A program made the position numbers and the translations under genes. A model generated the notes under the pieces. It did not search any database. It saw nothing but the letters and a program-made list of their open reading frames with translations, and was not told where the DNA came from. From Chondrosia reniformis (taxonomy: Eukaryota; Porifera; Demospongiae; Chondrillida; Chondrillidae): a DNA stretch of 64,000 bases. Positions 24,078 to 36,211 of this stretch are shown in pieces. Numbering within the stretch: the stretch's first letter is position 1; each line of letters starts with the position of its first letter. The DNA lies in the NCBI GenBank assembly GCA_947172415.1, contig OX359198.1, forward strand, positions 4,495,401 to 4,559,400. The letters are read 5' to 3'.

Positions 24078-26018
24078 CGCAAAATCTATTAGCCATTGTG
24101 GATTATCCAACTGAGTACATATATACAATGTATAGTAAAAGGTGATGGCATGCTATAAATACACATATTATTAAGGTCATTACAGTATAATTCAAGCTAT
24201 ATAGATCTTGGGGCTAAACAACATTAATATACATATGGATAGCAATTTTAATTGTATAACTATATAGATCCATGCACTATATATTTCTTTTTTACTATAT
24301 AAATAATGTAAAAAATGTGTACGCATGACATTAACATATAATTGTACATAATATAAAAATGATCTCAGTCTTTAAGCCTGCAAGTTTTGCTAATTGGACT
24401 AGTATATATGGAAGGATTAACTAAGTGGGATGTATATATGTGAAGACACCGAAATCTTAACCTATATGCATGAAGAATTGAAGATCTATATTTGCAATTG
24501 AACTTATAGATAGCTTAAAATTGAACGATGGCAGTTCCTAATTTATGTAAATCATTTTTGTTGTTGTTTCTTTGTGACTCATGGGACCCAGCTTGGCCTA
24601 GTGCCCTTCTGGCACGTGTCATTTTAATAAATTAAATAATAAAACACAATATATATACACACAATGCATGTGGGTATGCATATATATATGGATCTATATA
24701 TATATATACATTTATACATACGTAAATATTATATGTGGCAAATGTATGCGATTTTTGAAAATTTGGCCACTAAACAAATCTATCCGTTTTTGTCTACCAT
24801 AATTAAGAAACAGCTTTACTATATAGCTAGAGAATTAAAAAGTGCATGATTGATGGATATGAATGATAAAATAAGCATTCAAATTGCACTCAAAAGATAA
24901 GACTACAATGGTCTATAAGATCTAGAATCTCGTGATGTCATGATTCTGGACTATATTTAATTTGCACAGACATTATGCAAATCCTTCTCAGATTTTTCAT
25001 GATGTATTGGTGCATGTACAAAATATACATAAATTGTCCAAAGTGACTGATGAATTAAAAACTAACCATTATAACTTTGCTACTCTTCATTTCCAATATT
25101 TTTCTCTGGTACTTAGTCTCTGGTTTCAGTTTTTTAGGGATATTTGTGCATTCATCACTGTCAACTAGATTGAGCAGATACGGTCAACCTTCATAGTTGT
25201 ACTGGTATACAGTCTTCTTTCTCCTAGTGACATAAACAACTGCAGCATCTTTATGTCTTAGCACTAGTTCTAGTTCTCCATTCTCTCTATAGCATTATGT
25301 ATCAAATAAAGCTAAACCAATTAAATCTTACATGTTTTATATATGCTAACTTAAGATTCTATTATCAACCTTTACTAACTTTTCAATAAGACTATCAGTA
25401 ATCATTTTTCCAATTTCTTGATACTTCTGTACAACTGCTATGTCTTTTTGGGTAGAGAAGTTGCATATTATCCGTATGTCTAAAGATCTATATATTATAT
25501 GACTACCAATAAATGTATAACAATACAATTTTATAATACAAAGATAAGCACTAACATGACTAACCCTTCCAAGATAATACTATCAAGAGTGCAATCCTTC
25601 CTTTTCTTGGGTATAACTTCAACCAACTCATATGTTTTCCCTACCTTTCTACATTTGACATTGACTGCAGGATATTCAGTGTCCACAGGGTTTTAATCCT
25701 TCAGAATAACCACTTGAATCATAAGAATTGTTTCACTTCCAAGTATTTCCAGGTGTCGCAAGCTTATAGTTTCAGCACTAATCCTGGATGATTGAGAAGA
25801 AGCATAATATTTGCCAACCTACTTACGTATACAAACTATTATAATATTTAGTATACAACTATACATGTATAAACTTACAATGTATCAAAAGTGTGACGAT
25901 ACGAAGGCACAAGCCCAAAGTTAGCGAGTGTCACTTTACCTCCTCCACACTCAATCTCAGCAAAGGGGCCACCATATTTCTTCCAGGATTAGGTAGATCC
26001 CAAATTACTTTACCAAAC
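24078..26018 (-). pseudogene. KHx-2, 3' half (C-terminal cassette), multiply mutated
   Basis: Exons 5' to 3': 25879-26018 (FGKVIWDLPNPGRN), 25565-25783 (ISLRHLEILGSETILMIQVV), 25380-25487 (LDIRIICNFSTQKDIAVV), 25067-25286 (LRHKDAAVVYVTRRKKTVYQ) and a stub at about 24078-24112 (DNPQWLIDFA). All match KHx-4 closely. Lesions: a 1-nt deletion relative to KHx-4 in the first exon (around 25965), CAA to TAA at 25693-25695, CGA to TGA at 25184-25186 in the EGRPYLL motif, and loss of the PPEGFQMKPKIPTVES part of the last exon. Splice sites are otherwise kept. It is 10 kb from the KHx-2 5' half with a plus-strand gene between, so the halves may instead come from two different members. Confidence 0.85.
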
Positions 26019-26319
26019 CTTTTGTAATATAAGCCCAATTATGTACATGTGTGTATATATATAAATACTGTAACAGTAGAAGTTGGTTAATCAGAAGAAG
26101 AGGGAGAATCCACATTAACTGGCTGTCTCATTTAATATCCAGATAATGGTTTTTAGGTGCTTGTTTTTTGACACCTGCAACTTTGAAATGCCAAACTTTT
26201 TGCTAGTGATGCTTTGACCAGGCAACTCCAACTCCTACACACTAGTTTAACCTTTCAATTAGCCTGCCTGTTAACTACGCACTTAGTGGGATAGTAATAT
26301 AGTCCATTGGCGCTAGTCG

Positions 26320-26880
26320 GTCAAATTGGGTGGTACAGACCAGTTAAAACCACTTTGTACCAAATTATATACATTGTCCCAACTAACCAATAGACACCCC
26401 ATATACAAGAGGATAAGCTTGAGCTCCAATGTAAAAAATCAGTTTCTGTCCATATATCCAGTCCAGTTTTACCCCAATTCCTTATTAACCAAGTACCTAT
26501 TAACCAACTTCTTCTGTATATATATACTATATACATACTGTATTATATTATGTATTAGTTATATATATATATATAATACAATCTCACTGAATTACTTACT
26601 CCAACTATCATCTTTTTAGGCTGTTTTGTGTGTCTGTCTGTACGGCTTGCTCCCAGGACCTGCATGAAGCCTACTCTGGTGGTTGAAGCATTCCTGTTGT
26701 CAAATAATAGCATCTATCTAAAGACAACAAAGAGGCCACATTGAGTATAGCCTTCACACCATGCACATGAAGATAATCACCATGTAAGATTTCAAACTTT
26801 GAAATAAAACTAATTAACTGGTTAAATGACCAGTCACAGTCTCTGTTAGCAAGGGCCAGACAGATCATCAATAATGGGGA
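26320..26880. other. No recognised gene; possible orphan minus-strand exon
   Basis: A minus-strand open frame at 26671-26871 reads FEILHGDYLHVHGVKAILNV and looks protein-like, but I could not place it in a family or join it to a neighbour. The rest is AT-rich. Confidence 0.25.
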
Positions 26881-27214
26881 TATTAAATTAAATTCATTAC
26901 ATTTTAAAACTAAAGCAACCGTGACCTTCTCAAATACCTGGTAGCACCCACTCCAACAGTATTTGGACTCTGTTTAGTAGCTTAGTAGAGTAGCTTATCA
27001 TTTAATTCTAATTCCTACCTGGCTTTTGTAAAGAATTAGACTAAATAATCCAAGAATACCTTCATACCTTGAATATAACCCAAGGAAAATACTGAAGAAA
27101 CGTCTGAATAAGTTAGAATAAATATTCCGTATGAAAAACACACATACGTATAAATGTAGACTATATGGCGCTACCTAAACAACCCAACCTTTACATTAGT
27201 CACATGATAACGTG

Positions 27215-30200
27215 ATGACGACATTTTTAATAAACATGGAAGTCCTATCAGTTGACCCTTTGGCCACCATAATTAAGGCTGCCTGCGTACTCATTTCTGG
27301 AACTATACTTCTTTGCTATGGACTCGCTGTTTGCCTAGGCCACGTAGAGCCCTGGCTGCCTATGATCAGCGACTGTGCTGTGGAAGCTCCAGAGAAGTAT
27401 CCCTTCCGTATGGGTATAGTCATTGGAGCTTTCTTATTAGGATTCGAGGTCGTTGCAGTATACAATGGGAACAGGGCGTTTTCTCGGAGCAGAGTGTCTC
27501 TATTTCTTGGTTGCTTGGCTTCATGCGGACTGGGTATTGTTGGAGTGGTCAACGAAAAAGAGGATAATCCTGTTCATTCAAGTGAGACTGTAGTTTTTCC
27601 GTTTCCTTTGTTATGTTAGTAACATAACATTTTAGCAGTGGTGCTAGCTCTATCTTTATCATAGATACTATTCAATGGTGGCAAGTATGTTTGTATGATT
27701 ACCGTTGGTGAAGTACAGTATCAGAGAGTACTGGAGTACTCTCAAGTAGGAATGGCCGAAAAAACATGGCCGCCCTTTATCCAGCAACCCCTAATAAATC
27801 CACCAACGAACCGATTTATAAATTTTCGGTTATTTGCAGCCATTTATGAACGCTTGTATAAATGCCAAAACATGCTTCGAGGCTCTACAGCATTCAAAAA
27901 GCGGTTAACCAGGAATAGGCCCATTTCCGAAATCCATTTTTTCATCTTCTTTTTAAAATGGGCTAGCGCTAATATGCGAACCTTTGCGGGCACGTGCAAG
28001 TTATACATGTTTCCGAACTAGGGAATAGACAGCTCTAAGTCCGAATGCGCTCTACATGAAGCATGTTAATTGTGAAAAGTGAAAATTGTGGCCTTCTCGG
28101 CCGCCATTTTTAGATTAAGAGATCATGGTTTTCGGCATAATTTCTCCTGTCTGTGATGTTTTTTCGAGATTTTCGCCAAAAAACTTTCAAAACTAAATTA
28201 GAACAAGTAATTTTAACAAGAAAAAGGGGGAATACAAGTAAATAAAAGACATTTACAAAAATGATGTTAGATGTTAAAAATGGTGCGCCCAAACACAGAA
28301 GTGTATGGTTAAGTTACTTAAATTTTAGTATATATGCAACTTCTGTATGATTAGCCTTATCATATAATCATTGTCTTGTTTCGATACTTTTTGCAGATGT
28401 ATTAGTGAACACTGCCATTCCTACGTCTAACATCATTTTTGTAAATGTTTATTTATTTATTTGTATATTATATAGTGGAACCAAACAAATATGACCACCA
28501 TTTTGGACCGGATCCTTTGATCTTAATTTAGAGGTAGTCCTAATTCTGAAATTGTACATTATCTACATAGTAGTAGTAGTAGAATAAGGAAACAGACTTA
28601 GCTTACATTTTAACCCGATACAGTACATTGCAACTAGCACGGTATATATAATTTTAAAGCTATAGCTGCATCCATCATTTTCATGCATTTATAATTTTGA
28701 GGTTTCAATTAAGGATAAAGGATTGTTAAAAATGCTACTGTATATAAGTCTAACAAAGTGGCCAAGTAATATACAGAGGTAAGCAGTCATATGAGATTTT
28801 TCTGCCTCGAATTACACTTAATTTAACACAACTGGGCGTTATATTGAGGTAATCTTAATAATAATCAGGGGGGTGGGGGTGGGGGGGCATTTGCCCCCTT
28901 GGCTTTGGCTTGCCCCCTCCCCACCCTCTTGAATATGCTGAGAATACCGTCTTCAGGCCTTTAAAAAGCTTTAATGACACAATAAATGATAACATGAAAT
29001 GAACAATATTCTATACAACAATTTTCCTAGGTTTCTATTCCATATGCTTACTATTGTTTCTAAATTATTATCAGATAGTTTTTGCGGTGATTTGATTGTA
29101 ATTTTCATCAGTGAAACGTAGTTTTATCAGATAAAAATGATCAAAACCCGTTTGAGAAATCGATTGGGTGGAAAAGGTCTTTTTTACTTGATGCTGTCCC
29201 AGCTGGAATTGTCATACAAATATTGGCCAGGGTATTCAAATAAGAGAACATTGTTTTGAGTGAAAACAGTCCCAAATTGAATCTATTATTATTATTATTC
29301 AAATAAGCCTATTAAGGGAACATTGTTTTTGAGTGAAAGCTGAAAGAAACCCTGATATTGGTTAGAGAATGGCAGTCATAAAAATAAATTCCAAGGTAGC
29401 CACATTTCTGAATGTTTAAAGCACAGTGAGGACCAAAAGAATTGGTTGTAATTTTGAGGTTTGTTGTAATTCTAAGGTGATTGTTAGGCAGGTTTCCACT
29501 GTATATACGATATAGGTATATGCAGAAGTCTCCAATATAGTATTGCATAAGAAATTAATGTGATCTTTTGCAGGTGGTGCAGCTGTATTCTTTGCTCTTT
29601 ATGCTGCTTACACTGTGATCATGGCTTGGAACGTTACTTTAGATCCAAAGTCTCCTCGATGGTCCATTATACTAAAGCAAGCTTGTGCTGTTGTTACATG
29701 GATAGCACTACTAACTCTTGGTGGACTCGGTATCCAACTTCAATAAGACTTTGTATTCACTGTTTATGGAAATTAGTGCCATAATCTCTAAGTAGGTTGG
29801 CTGAATGAAGACATGGCCGCCCTACTAATTATCACCTAGTAAATCAAAAACGATTTGATTTTCAGTCATGTTTAACTATTTGCAGTCGTTTATGTATGTT
29901 GTTTGAAATTCCAAAATTTAACAACATTTGCAAAGTGATTAAGTAGGCCCAATTCCGATTTTTTTCTTTTATCAAATGATCTAGCGCAAGCATGTCAACT
30001 TATGCAGGCACATTCAAATATTAAATCGTCATTAACTTTTCTGAACTAGAGAATAGGCTACCTTAAGTTTGAATTTGCTCTACCCAAAGCATGTTACTTA
30101 TGAAGGTGCCAAAATTGCGACACCAATTTTTAATAAAGAGTTCGGTCAAGAGCTCACAATTGTCTGAGTCTAAGAATAAAAAAAAAGTAGATATAAAACA

Positions 30201-31371
30201 TAAATCAAAAGTAGTGCCTTCAACCATATGCTGCAACAGTGACTCACACATCTGGAAAAATGTCAACACAAGACAATGTAATAAGGCTACCATGCAGCCA
30301 ACTTAATATAATAGAATAAGGATTTCTTCTAACTGCGTCGAACTTATCTTTGGAAAGGGTCATCTTTCGACTTTGGGAGCATCTAGAGATGCAGTTTTTT
30401 GATTCTTCTTTCTGCCACCAAATGTTTCAACCCTGGGGGTCTTCTTCAGTGACTGATGTTGGTCTTCAAGGTGTCTTCATTTATAGGCATCTTTTCCCGC
30501 CATTTTCGTATACCTCATCAGTGATGTCATCGATGACGTCATTTCCGGAGGAAGGAGAAGAGAAGGGAGTATTCATAAAAAAGGGTTTCCAACTGCTTTT
30601 TAATACAATTCCTTGATCCAAGTTCATTCTCACCTGACATTGTTGGATCTTCAGGGCTTCCTTGATTCTTCTTCTGTACCAGTTCTCTTCCCTCCCCACC
30701 CTCTCTTCCCTCTCTCGGTCACTGAAGAAGACCCCAGGGTCGAAACGTTTCGTGGCAGAAAGAAGAATCAAAAAACTGCGTCTTTAGACGCTCCCAAAGT
30801 TGAAGATGACCCTTTCAAACTTAATATACATAACTTTTATGTTTGGGCACATCATTCCTATATACTTTGGCTATCATGTTGTGCCCAAACATAAGAGTGG
30901 TGTGTTTCAGTATGCCACTTCTGCATGGTTAGCCTTACCATATGATAATTGTCTTGTTCAGATGCCTTTTCCAGATGTGTCAGTCATTGCTGCAGGCGCT
31001 GTTGTCCATACTTCTACCTTCATGGTTTAGTGTTTACATATTCTATTTATGCATTTGATAGGATAAATATAATTTTGCTACTGCTAGTTTGCTATACTCT
31101 ATAAGGCACTACCAGAGAGTTTCCTTTCCTTAAAGTTGATATAGCTACTGATTGGGGAAAATACCGCACTTATATTGCTGTTTGTGAATGGTAAGTAGTT
31201 TTGTATATGTTTAATTTTCCTGCAAGATTTTACACCCAATGTTTATATAGGACAGCAACTTTTTCAATTTTATTGTTTCAAGTAAGCTTTGCCTATGACT
31301 TGGAAGATATTGCTATTTTGGAAGTAGCCTATGGTGACAAGAAAGAAAAGAAAAATAATTCAGAAATATAA
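27215..31371 (+). CDS. DRAM/Frag1-family multipass membrane protein
   Basis: Model exons: 27215-27581, 29574-29720, 31118-31190 and 31251-31371 (phases 1,1,2). The first exon gives two membrane segments and the family signature PWLPMISDCAVEAPEK, like the PALPYISDTGTVAPEK region of DRAM2. The second gives SGAAVFFALYAAYTVIMAW and a third and fourth hydrophobic segment; the third WGKYRTYIAVCEW; the last TATFSILLFQVSFAYDLED then a lysine-rich tail. Known family members act in lysosomal or Golgi membranes, in autophagy or GPI-lipid steps; the role here is inferred only. An alternative ATG lies at codon 8. Intron 1 has taken in an M1 MITE and a Tigger-like element, and intron 2 a foldback element. 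The segment between exons 2 and 3 is shorter than in vertebrate DRAMs, so an exon may be missed. Converges with NDUFA13. Confidence 0.82.
27715..28455. mobile_element. MITE family M1, full-length copy in DRAM intron 1
   Basis: Starts at tcagagagtactggagtact and carries all M1 blocks (catggccgccctttatcc, ccgaactagggaatagacag, tctcggccgccatttttaga, cagaagtgtatggttaagtt) to its inverted end cactgccattcctacg. Non-coding. Confidence 0.8.
28473..29502. mobile_element. Tigger-like element with weak TIRs
   Basis: The left end tagtggaacc and an inverted right end ggtttccactgta resemble the CAGTGGAA ends of the elements at 6.0 and 9.4 kb. The interior repeats the motif gtaattttgaggtt and similar. No intact transposase frame. 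Confidence 0.5.
28868..28926. repeat. G-rich tract with inverted C-rich partner
   Basis: ggggggtgggggtgggggggc is followed by gcccccttggctttggcttg and gccccctcccc. The plus strand could form a G-quadruplex or a hairpin. Confidence 0.7.
30325..30832. mobile_element. Foldback family F1, best-preserved copy
   Basis: Arms of about 150 bp are inverted: aaggatttcttctaactgcg, catctttcgactttgggagc and ctgggggtcttcttcagtga at the left; cactgaagaagaccccaggg, agacgctcccaaagttgaag and gatgaccctttcaaactta at the right. The motif GAAGACC..GGGTCGAAACGTT is shared with copies at 38.3, 43.7, 49.3, 52.7, 56.1 and 61.9 kb. It lies in DRAM intron 2. No coding capacity. Confidence 0.8.
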
Positions 31372-31729
31372 CTGCAGCTGGTCTATTTGGTGTAGTAACT
31401 TGAAATGTACCTCACTGTGTACTGTAAATAGATTCGTACTTTGTATAGATATACATAGTAGCATGGGCTACTTTGTATAGATAGCATGGGCTACTATGTA
31501 TATCTGTATTTACTTACTACATATTTACTTGCTATTGCCATTATCTAAACTTCAGCTTGAACATTTGGTGTCTCGATTTACATATAAGGTATATACTCTT
31601 GATTAGTTCATGTCATAAGATCCTTTACATTACATTTATAAATACACAATAGCACAGGCTAATAAAACATTCCATTCCAGTAGAGTCTAGAAGCTCTCTT
31701 TGGAAAAGTGAAAATTGTTAAGTTTGCAT

Positions 31730-32194
31730 TCAACTGTTTTTCATGACAGGAGCAGTTGGAGCCCATCTGCCAGAGTGATAAACCCTTTCTGGTGTGTAGC
31801 CCTTCACAAGTTTAGCTACTTTAGCCTCATCTTCTTCAAATGCTTTCTCATTTCGAAGCATTCTACAATGAAATTACCCATTTCAAAAAATCGTGGCTAC
31901 TGATGGCTTATTATAGTATAATTTACTCTCTATCTCTTTCGGCTTGTAAGAGAGGTAATAATATCAGCCTTGCCTCAAGTTGCTCCCTTTGAAAAACTGT
32001 ACAATAAAGTTAATGAATATGTACAACTCTTCCAGAGGTACAGCACCAGCGACTAACTTTTTTTCTGTTTCCCTTGGCTAGAAGGAGAAACCCTACACCC
32101 ATTGTAGCAATCCCTCCAATGAATATCCAGAAGAACCTCTTTTAGGAAGATTTTTAGGAAATTTAAAACTTTGATAGCCTCCTTTTGGTGGCAT
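31730..32194 (-). pseudogene. NDUFA13: NDUFA13 (GRIM-19), complex I subunit, with frame disruptions
   Basis: Encodes recognisable NDUFA13, an accessory subunit of mitochondrial complex I with one membrane segment. It starts MPPKGGYQSFKFPKNLPKRG then SSGYSL (human PPPGGY...NLPRRGLSGYS). About 12 codons on, the frame must shift by one to read GIATMGVGFLLLAKGNRKK, the membrane segment. A second phase problem precedes FQREQLEARLILLPLLQAER. A 69-nt GT-AG intron follows, correctly placed, then MLRNEKAFEEDEAKVAKL and YHSGRWAPTAPV to stop. Conserved introns argue against a processed copy. The two frame problems mean decay, sequencing error or a mis-modelled intron. It converges with the DRAM-like gene, 358 bp apart. 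Confidence 0.8.
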
Positions 32195-32459
32195 TCATTC
32201 AGCCAACCTTTTTGAATGTTTAGAGATGCAGCTTCAGTTTTTGGTAACTCTTTTGTCATCAGATGTTTCATTTCTGGTGGATTGTTCAGAGATTTCCTAG
32301 ACATGCAGGGTCTACGACAAAAATAGTTGCTGAAACTGTACTTCTAGATGCTCAAGGAATCATAGGTTAAGCCATATATGGTATTATAGAGAACCTATAG
32401 TTAAACAATGCTTTGAAAAGATAGGTTGGACAGTGTTAGAAGAAATCACTATATATAAT

Positions 32460-32550
32460 ATATTGTGGTACCTACTGTATTACCTACTGTGTCACCTACT
32501 GCTGTATTACCTACTGTATCACCTACTGTATTACCTACTGTACCTACCTG
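32460..32550. repeat. Minisatellite of tattacctactg units
   Basis: About seven irregular copies of a 12-15-bp unit (gtattacctact, gtatcacctact), just upstream of the NDUFA13 start. Confidence 0.85.
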
Positions 32551-33097
32551 AGTTCCCTCATATGTTAGTGATCTGCAAATGTCCCTTCAACAGTGAGTCG
32601 TTCTACGTACATATCAAGTGGTAAAGCATGATGATGCAATGCCACAATGAAATACGTTATGTAGATTCAACAAAGTTTACATCCATATACATTGATGTGA
32701 TTAGCTCATTAAGCTACAAAAACAAAGTCATATTTCATGAGTTTAAGATTTCCAGCGTATTACTGTATTTCATTGTTTTGCATTTTTCGGGGGATAGCAA
32801 GTGCAAACGCTTGGCTTCCACCTGGACTATTGGCATTGCTGATCACAGATGATCGGTGTCAGGTATATTCAGTTAAATCAGCTTATAAACCGTCACATGC
32901 GTCATATACATCAAAGTTAATCAGTGAAACAAATAGTTTTACATGTATATTATATGAAGCATATGCTAAACTGCGTACGTCACAGGTGTGCGTAAATACA
33001 TGAATTATACATGAAAAATCTCAAACACCATTATCCTACATGCTATACCTACTGTAAAATAGCCTATAGGGAACTAAATCCAGAGATGTACACTTAC

Positions 33098-33178
33098 TAT
33101 AAGTGTATCCAAAATATAAAGCAAACTATGAACACTTTCACCAGTTCCAACTTTCTTTAAAGGTAGCTCACTGCCATC
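33098..33178 (-). CDS. Orphan exon resembling neuropathy target esterase (PNPLA6/7)
   Basis: An 81-nt phase-0 exon with clean edges (ctag before GATGGC, gtaagt after CTTATA). It reads DGSELPLKKVGTGESVHSLL then YILDTLI. The GESVHSLL.ILD string matches, as I remember it, the conserved stretch before the second cyclic-nucleotide-binding domain of neuropathy target esterase-type phospholipases. No neighbouring exon of such a gene is visible, so it is either part of a gene with exons I missed or a stranded fragment. Confidence 0.4.
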
Positions 33179-33179
33179 C

Positions 33180-34250
33180 TAGAAGAGAGTTTGAAGATAA
33201 TGGGACAGCTATAATGAGCTAAGTAGCAGTAATAAATACTAATGTTGATAAATAAGGGAAGTAAAGATCTACAGTGGATCTTAATACTTCAATGTCATCA
33301 TTATTTGACTCAGGATCACTAAGCCATTTTTGGTGTGACTAAGGGGAGATTCTGTATCCTATTAAGTTAACTTTAGTTCCTCCATTAACTCATCATGTTT
33401 CTTAGAAAATATGACCAGGTGGGGTCAATCTAGAGTGAATAATGAGGTAATATATTAAGTTAACATCCAGATTTCCCTCATTAGGAAAAACGCTATATTT
33501 TCTGGACCGCAGAAATAACCAGTTACATATATAGGGTACATTCAAAATATATTCTTCTAACTATGAACCATCTATATATACCTTGGAATTTTGGAAATGT
33601 GAGATGGATATTTTCGGATCATCCAATTTTCATATTGCCAATTCAATGTTCCCCTTGAAAATTGAAGCAGCTCTGATGTTCACCGCGTATAAGTATTATT
33701 CTAAGCTACTTAACTTTCCAAGAAAACAAATACACTGACACAGGGAGTTAAAGAAATGCCTCAGCAAATTATGAGCTTAAAATTAATTATTTAATTATAT
33801 AAACATGTATAGAGTTGAATGCATACACTCTGTTACTTGGGCAACCAAGGCAAATTATATTTCACAACTGAAGTATAACTACAATAAGAGGCACTTTGGC
33901 CAAAAAACACAAAACTCATGATCAGTATAAGCTTGCATTTTCCCACGAAAATGTAAGAAAAGCCTAGGGACAGAGTGTATAACCATTACATATGTTAGCA
34001 TGCATTTAGTGTTCAGGGATTTCTCGGGCTATATATCACAATCCCTTAAATTAATTGTATAGAAAGCATACTGCATAACATGGCCTTCCGCCAGCTCATT
34101 GCGCATTATGCATAGGCTAAAAGCTATGCTGCACTCCCCTTGTACTTCCTGAATTGGTATGGATATGGTGGCCCAGAAGATCACAATTAATATTAATACA
34201 TGTATTTAGTTTATTTTTAAAATTAACTTGCTTCACAGAGGGCGTGTTCA
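33180..34250. other. About 1 kb without recognised features
   Basis: AT-rich sequence, no frame with known motifs and no match noticed to the repeat families of the window. Confidence 0.45.
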
Positions 34251-34364
34251 AACTTATAGGGTAGCCTATTCCCTAGTTTGGAAAAATTAATGACGATTTG
34301 AAACTTGTATCTATTAGCATATTAGCCTAGTTCATTTGTCAAAGAAGAACAAGTAGTTCGAGTT

Positions 34365-34660
34365 TAAAAACTCGTGGGGCTACCGCCCCCGAATTAACTC
34401 GAACTACTTGGCCGCATCGTTGGGATTTAATATATATATTCGTAATACTAACGATTGAGGACGCTTAAGTGTCCTGAACTTTATAAATAACGATGGAAAA
34501 GCTTCGTTAACTAAAGCTTCCTGAACGCCGCCATTTGCAAAAACGATGTATTGACGTATAAATTAAGTGTTACAATAGTTGCGTGTGAACTCGTATTATA
34601 CATATACCGACGTATAAAATAAGTGTTATAACAGTTGCGTATGAACCCGTATTATATATA
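34365..34660. mobile_element. Repeat family R2
   Basis: Non-coding block starting with the palindrome cgagtttaaaaactcgtggg ... ccgaattaactcgaactac and containing gattgaggacgcttaagtgt and acgccgccatttgcaaaaac. An inverted copy is at 55735-56010. Directly followed by an R1 copy. Confidence 0.7.
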
Positions 34661-34669
34661 TATATATAT

Positions 34670-35135
34670 AAGGTGTTGGTGACGCAATAGAAAAACATCA
34701 CAAAACATCACCAGCTTGCGCAATCGTAACTTTGAATTCTTCATTATATCTTGATTATTTTGCTCATTTAATTAAGCAAAACTTCGCCAGACGTTTCTTA
34801 TACACATGTACCATGATATATGTTGATTTTACAGTTATCTGACAAACTGAAAATGTTTATCAATATAACACATGGTTTGCATATAAATTTCCCATAGGTT
34901 TTCTATAGTCCTATGGCCTTTTATATGCAAACTTTGTCCTCCGTTTTCTAACAAACGGAGACCTAAATAAAAAATCCCTTAATTTGAAACGAGTTTTATA
35001 CCCTAATCTTTATGATGATATGCCCATTTTGTTTTTAGGTTCTTTCTTGGAGCCATATGAATTATTTAATTATTTATATTATATTATATTATATTAGATT
35101 ACCTTTGTATATTGTAACTTGCACTGTATATATAT
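34670..35135. mobile_element. Repeat family R1, second copy
   Basis: Starts aaggtgttggtgacgcaata and is nearly identical to 5037-5489, through cctccgttttctaacaaacg to gtaacttgcactgtatata. A diverged third copy follows at 35640-35945. Confidence 0.85.
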
Positions 35136-35219
35136 TGAAACTTTGGTAATTTAAGCTCTGTCTTCTCTTCTTGTGTTTTCTGTTAATATTTTACTATATA
35201 TTATGCATGTTTACTTACA

Positions 35220-35640
35220 ATCAAGTACTACACAGTGCAAGTTACAAATTTATACGCGGATGCAAGTGACTCCCAAGATAACCACACTGAGGTATATAAT
35301 ATAATATGGATGCAAATGACTCCCAAAATAATCACAATCAGGTATATTAAACGCTACAAGACTTTAGCCACACTGAAATTCTCAACTTCTGCATACAGAG
35401 TAGTAGTCTCTACATATCATATAAGGTTAAACACATGGCCTTCCAATTACATTTTCACACCTTAGTATAGACTGAAGATGATGCATCTGCATGCCATTAT
35501 CGGCAAAAATTCCAGTCTCATGCAGGGGGTCTCAGCCAATAATCACCGCAGATTTGAGTTGCCTTGAGTGTGAGCTAGGAGTACCGTCGGTTGCTTGTAT
35601 GCATTCACATAAACAACAGGGTTAGACATGATTTAGTAAC
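35220..35640. mobile_element. Repeat family R3
   Basis: Starts cagtgcaagttacaaattta and contains cttagtatagactgaagatg and gatgcatctgcatgccat, ending gttagacatgatttagtaac. The same element is at 60735-61135, and inverted at about 47150-47620. Non-coding. Confidence 0.7.
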
Positions 35641-35945
35641 TTGCACACAGGGACAATTGAAAATTTTTATTAATATAACACATGGTTTGAATATAAATTT
35701 CCCATAGGTTTTCTATAGTCCTATGGCCTTTTATATACAGATTTTGTCCTCCGTTTTCTAACAACCGGAGGCTTAAATAAGAAATCCCTTAATTTAAAAC
35801 GAGTTTTATACCCTAAACTTTATGATGATATGGCCATTTTGTTTCTAGATCCTTTCTTGGAGCCATATGAATTATTTAATTATATTATTTATTTATTTAT
35901 TTATATTATTTATATTAGATTACCTTAACTTGCACTGTATATATA
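35640..35945. mobile_element. Repeat family R1, diverged third copy
   Basis: Matches the distal 300 bp of R1 (atataaatttcccataggtt, cctccgttttctaaca) with more substitutions than the copy at 34.7 kb. Confidence 0.75.
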
Positions 35946-36211
35946 TATTAGTGGATATATTCTAGGCATGCAACTGAAGACCTATAAGACAAGCTAATAT
36001 AACATTCAAATACTAAAAGCGAGTACTATTCTGAGATGTATATACGTATATAGTCACGATTAAACAGGATTCCAATGATGACATACATTTTTCCCCATGC
36101 CTAATATTTTGTGAATTTAACCATTTGTGGTTAACATTGATCCAGCAGTGGAGTATATATGCATATTGGTATATAAACATTATATTGGGATTCAAATCAC
36201 TGCTTACTTTC

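Noticed and set aside
30613-30894. Plus-strand frames across the foldback element
   Set aside because: They translate the arms of the F1 foldback and recur with it at other sites.
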